DNA of 23,393 bases from Chromatiales bacterium. GTDB lineage: Bacteria > Pseudomonadota > Gammaproteobacteria > UBA6429. The stretch is taken from the NCBI GenBank assembly GCA_027076405.1, contig JALTJN010000134.1, forward strand, positions 1 through 23,393, in the 5' to 3' direction. The notes beneath the pieces were generated by a model. It ran no database searches. It had not been told where the DNA came from and saw only the letters and a program-made list of their open reading frames with translations. The translations under genes and the position numbers were made by a program. Below are positions 22,288-23,393 of the stretch, piece by piece; the stretch's first letter is position 1, and each line of letters begins with the position of its first letter.

Positions 22288-23393
22288 TTAAGCGCAAAGT
22301 GTTTCAGCCATCGCGTCGAGGGCATTGTTTTCATTCATAACAGAAGAAAGTGCCTCTTCGACATCTTCCGGCGTTAATCCAAGTTGTTCACATAACTGTT
22401 CTGAAACCTCTGTTTCATCAGAGTCAGATAATTTGTGTGCCGCCAGTGCCTGACCAGCAAGTTGTGCCAGCCAGACATAATTTTCGTGTTTGCCGGAGTA
22501 GTTTTCGGTGTGGTGTTCAGCAACAACTTGTGTGATTTCTTCTGGCATATTCCAGTGTTCCATTAAGTGCTGCCCAATCGTACAGTGGGTGCAATTAAAT
22601 AAATTTTGTTCTGTTGTGATAATAGACTGTTCAGGACGACTGGTAAGCATTTTATTTAGCCAGTCAAACTCGGTGTGGAATAAGTTTCCCATTAACACCA
22701 GGCCAATGTTATGCAGTAAGCCTGTGATATAAGCTAATGAAGCGGATGGGCGAGTCTCTTTGGGTATTTGCATAGCAAGCTGTTGGCATAATGCTGCCCG
22801 GTAAGTGGCTTCTTTCCAGAATGTATTCATACTGAGCCGACCGCTTTGCGGGAGTTTAAATGCGCGACCGAGTGCGGCGCCAAATGACATATAAAGAACG
22901 GTTTCATAACCCAGAACTCTAAAAATAGCATCTTGCAGATTACTGATTTGGCCGCTAAAACCAAATAAAGCAGAATTTGCATAACGTAAGGTTTGAGCCG
23001 TTAATGCCGGATCGTGAGATATGATGCGAACCATATCCTCAACAGTTCCATCCGGAGTAGCTTGTAACTCCAGTAAGCTCGCAGCAATAGAAGGCATCAC
23101 TGGGAGGTGCTCTATATTCTCTAGTTGCTCGAGTAGGTTACTGTTCATGTTATTGGCTGAAAGCTGCTCTTCATTATTGGTGTGCGAAAATATACCACCT
23201 ATTAAAGCATTTTCGATTATTAATTGCATATCCCATATGTCGACCTGTATTCGTTCAGCAGGATTGTCGGTGACCAGCAGAACAGATGACTGGGTACTCA
23301 TGGGCTCGTCAATGATTAACTGTATGTCTGAAAGGCTTTCATTGCTAAGTGAGGACTTACTAAAAGGTTTGCGTTTTGTTTTCTTTAATGAAA
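22288..23393 (-). CDS. HDOD domain-containing protein 2, N-terminus outside window
   Basis: The HDOD domain (after MNSNLLEQLENIEHLPVMP) has VRIISHDPALTAQTLRYANS, then GLLHNIG, where the Asp of the HD pair is Asn, so a metal-dependent hydrolase activity is unlikely. Further conserved histidines lie in AEHHTENY. An ATG is available at 23301, but it has no good ribosome-binding site, and the frame stays open to the right edge of the window with coding-like content, so the gene probably starts outside, with an N-terminal region whose nature is unknown. The C-terminal part is acidic, ending AETLCA. The two HDOD genes of this window are only distantly similar. Confidence 0.88.
   Translation of the reverse strand, partial: SLKKTKRKPFSKSSLSNESLSDIQLIIDEPMSTQSSVLLVTDNPAERIQVDIWDMQLIIENALIGGIFSHTNNEEQLSANNMNSNLLEQLENIEHLPVMPSIAASLLELQATPDGTVEDMVRIISHDPALTAQTLRYANSALFGFSGQISNLQDAIFRVLGYETVLYMSFGAALGRAFKLPQSGRLSMNTFWKEATYRAALCQQLAMQIPKETRPSASLAYITGLLHNIGLVLMGNLFHTEFDWLNKMLTSRPEQSIITTEQNLFNCTHCTIGQHLMEHWNMPEEITQVVAEHHTENYSGKHENYVWLAQLAGQALAAHKLSDSDETEVSEQLCEQLGLTPEDVEEALSSVMNENNALDAMAETLCA

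Overview
The window is chromosomal DNA from an AT-rich gammaproteobacterium. YajQ, YaaA, DUF3565, DUF4389, a YfaZ-type outer-membrane protein and a TIGR04211 (YgiM-like) SH3 protein together point to that class. A genus cannot be named from sequence alone; a free-living, environmentally responsive species, perhaps related to sulfur- or methane-oxidising gammaproteobacteria, is only a guess. No rRNA, tRNA, CRISPR array, transposase or prophage block was seen.

Left part (1-7.4 kb). After the tail of a GNAT acetyltransferase and its terminator comes a tight plus-strand run of eight genes (about 219-5574) with gaps of 35 bases or less, or overlaps. It holds a small membrane-anchored protein, two tandem paralogues made of one membrane helix plus a cytoplasmic winged-helix domain, the DUF2157 / DUF4401 / GDYXXLXY membrane trio, a cysteine-rich CWC protein, and an S41 C-terminal-processing-protease homologue whose catalytic Ser and Lys are both replaced. 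It is the best candidate in the window for an undescribed membrane or envelope system. A second short operon follows: yaaA, DUF4389 membrane protein, glutathione S-transferase.

Middle (7.4-13.0 kb). Single-domain PilZ proteins (three) alternate with a DUF6316 small protein, a rhomboid protease and an MgtC/DUF4010 membrane protein. On the minus strand a 4-base-overlapping pair encodes a soluble protein that preserves the frame of a chemoreceptor hairpin tip and an oxygen-binding di-iron (ODP/flavodiiron-like) protein; this looks like an oxygen or redox sensing pair. Next to it lies a 161-base near-perfect palindrome with 17-base terminal inverted repeats, a MITE-like element.

Right part (13.0-23.4 kb). 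This holds a membrane-anchored metzincin-like peptidase, a second DUF6316 protein, a small lipoprotein, yajQ (c-di-GMP binding) with DUF3565, a periplasmic double-rhodanese sulfurtransferase, and an overlapping DUF5675 / secreted-protein pair. Then come a tandem cyclic-nucleotide-binding protein without an output domain, an HDOD protein, a YfaZ-like porin, and an HU protein with a histone-H1-like lysine tail and a 4 x 12-base repeat in its leader. A Rieske protein, an SH3/coiled-coil protein and a second HDOD protein that runs off the right edge complete it.

Taken together the window is rich in cytoplasmic signalling parts (PilZ x3, YajQ, CNB x2 domains, HDOD x2, chemoreceptor tip, ODP) and envelope proteins. 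Most are single-domain effectors without obvious enzymatic partners here, so their synthases, cyclases and kinases must lie elsewhere in the genome.
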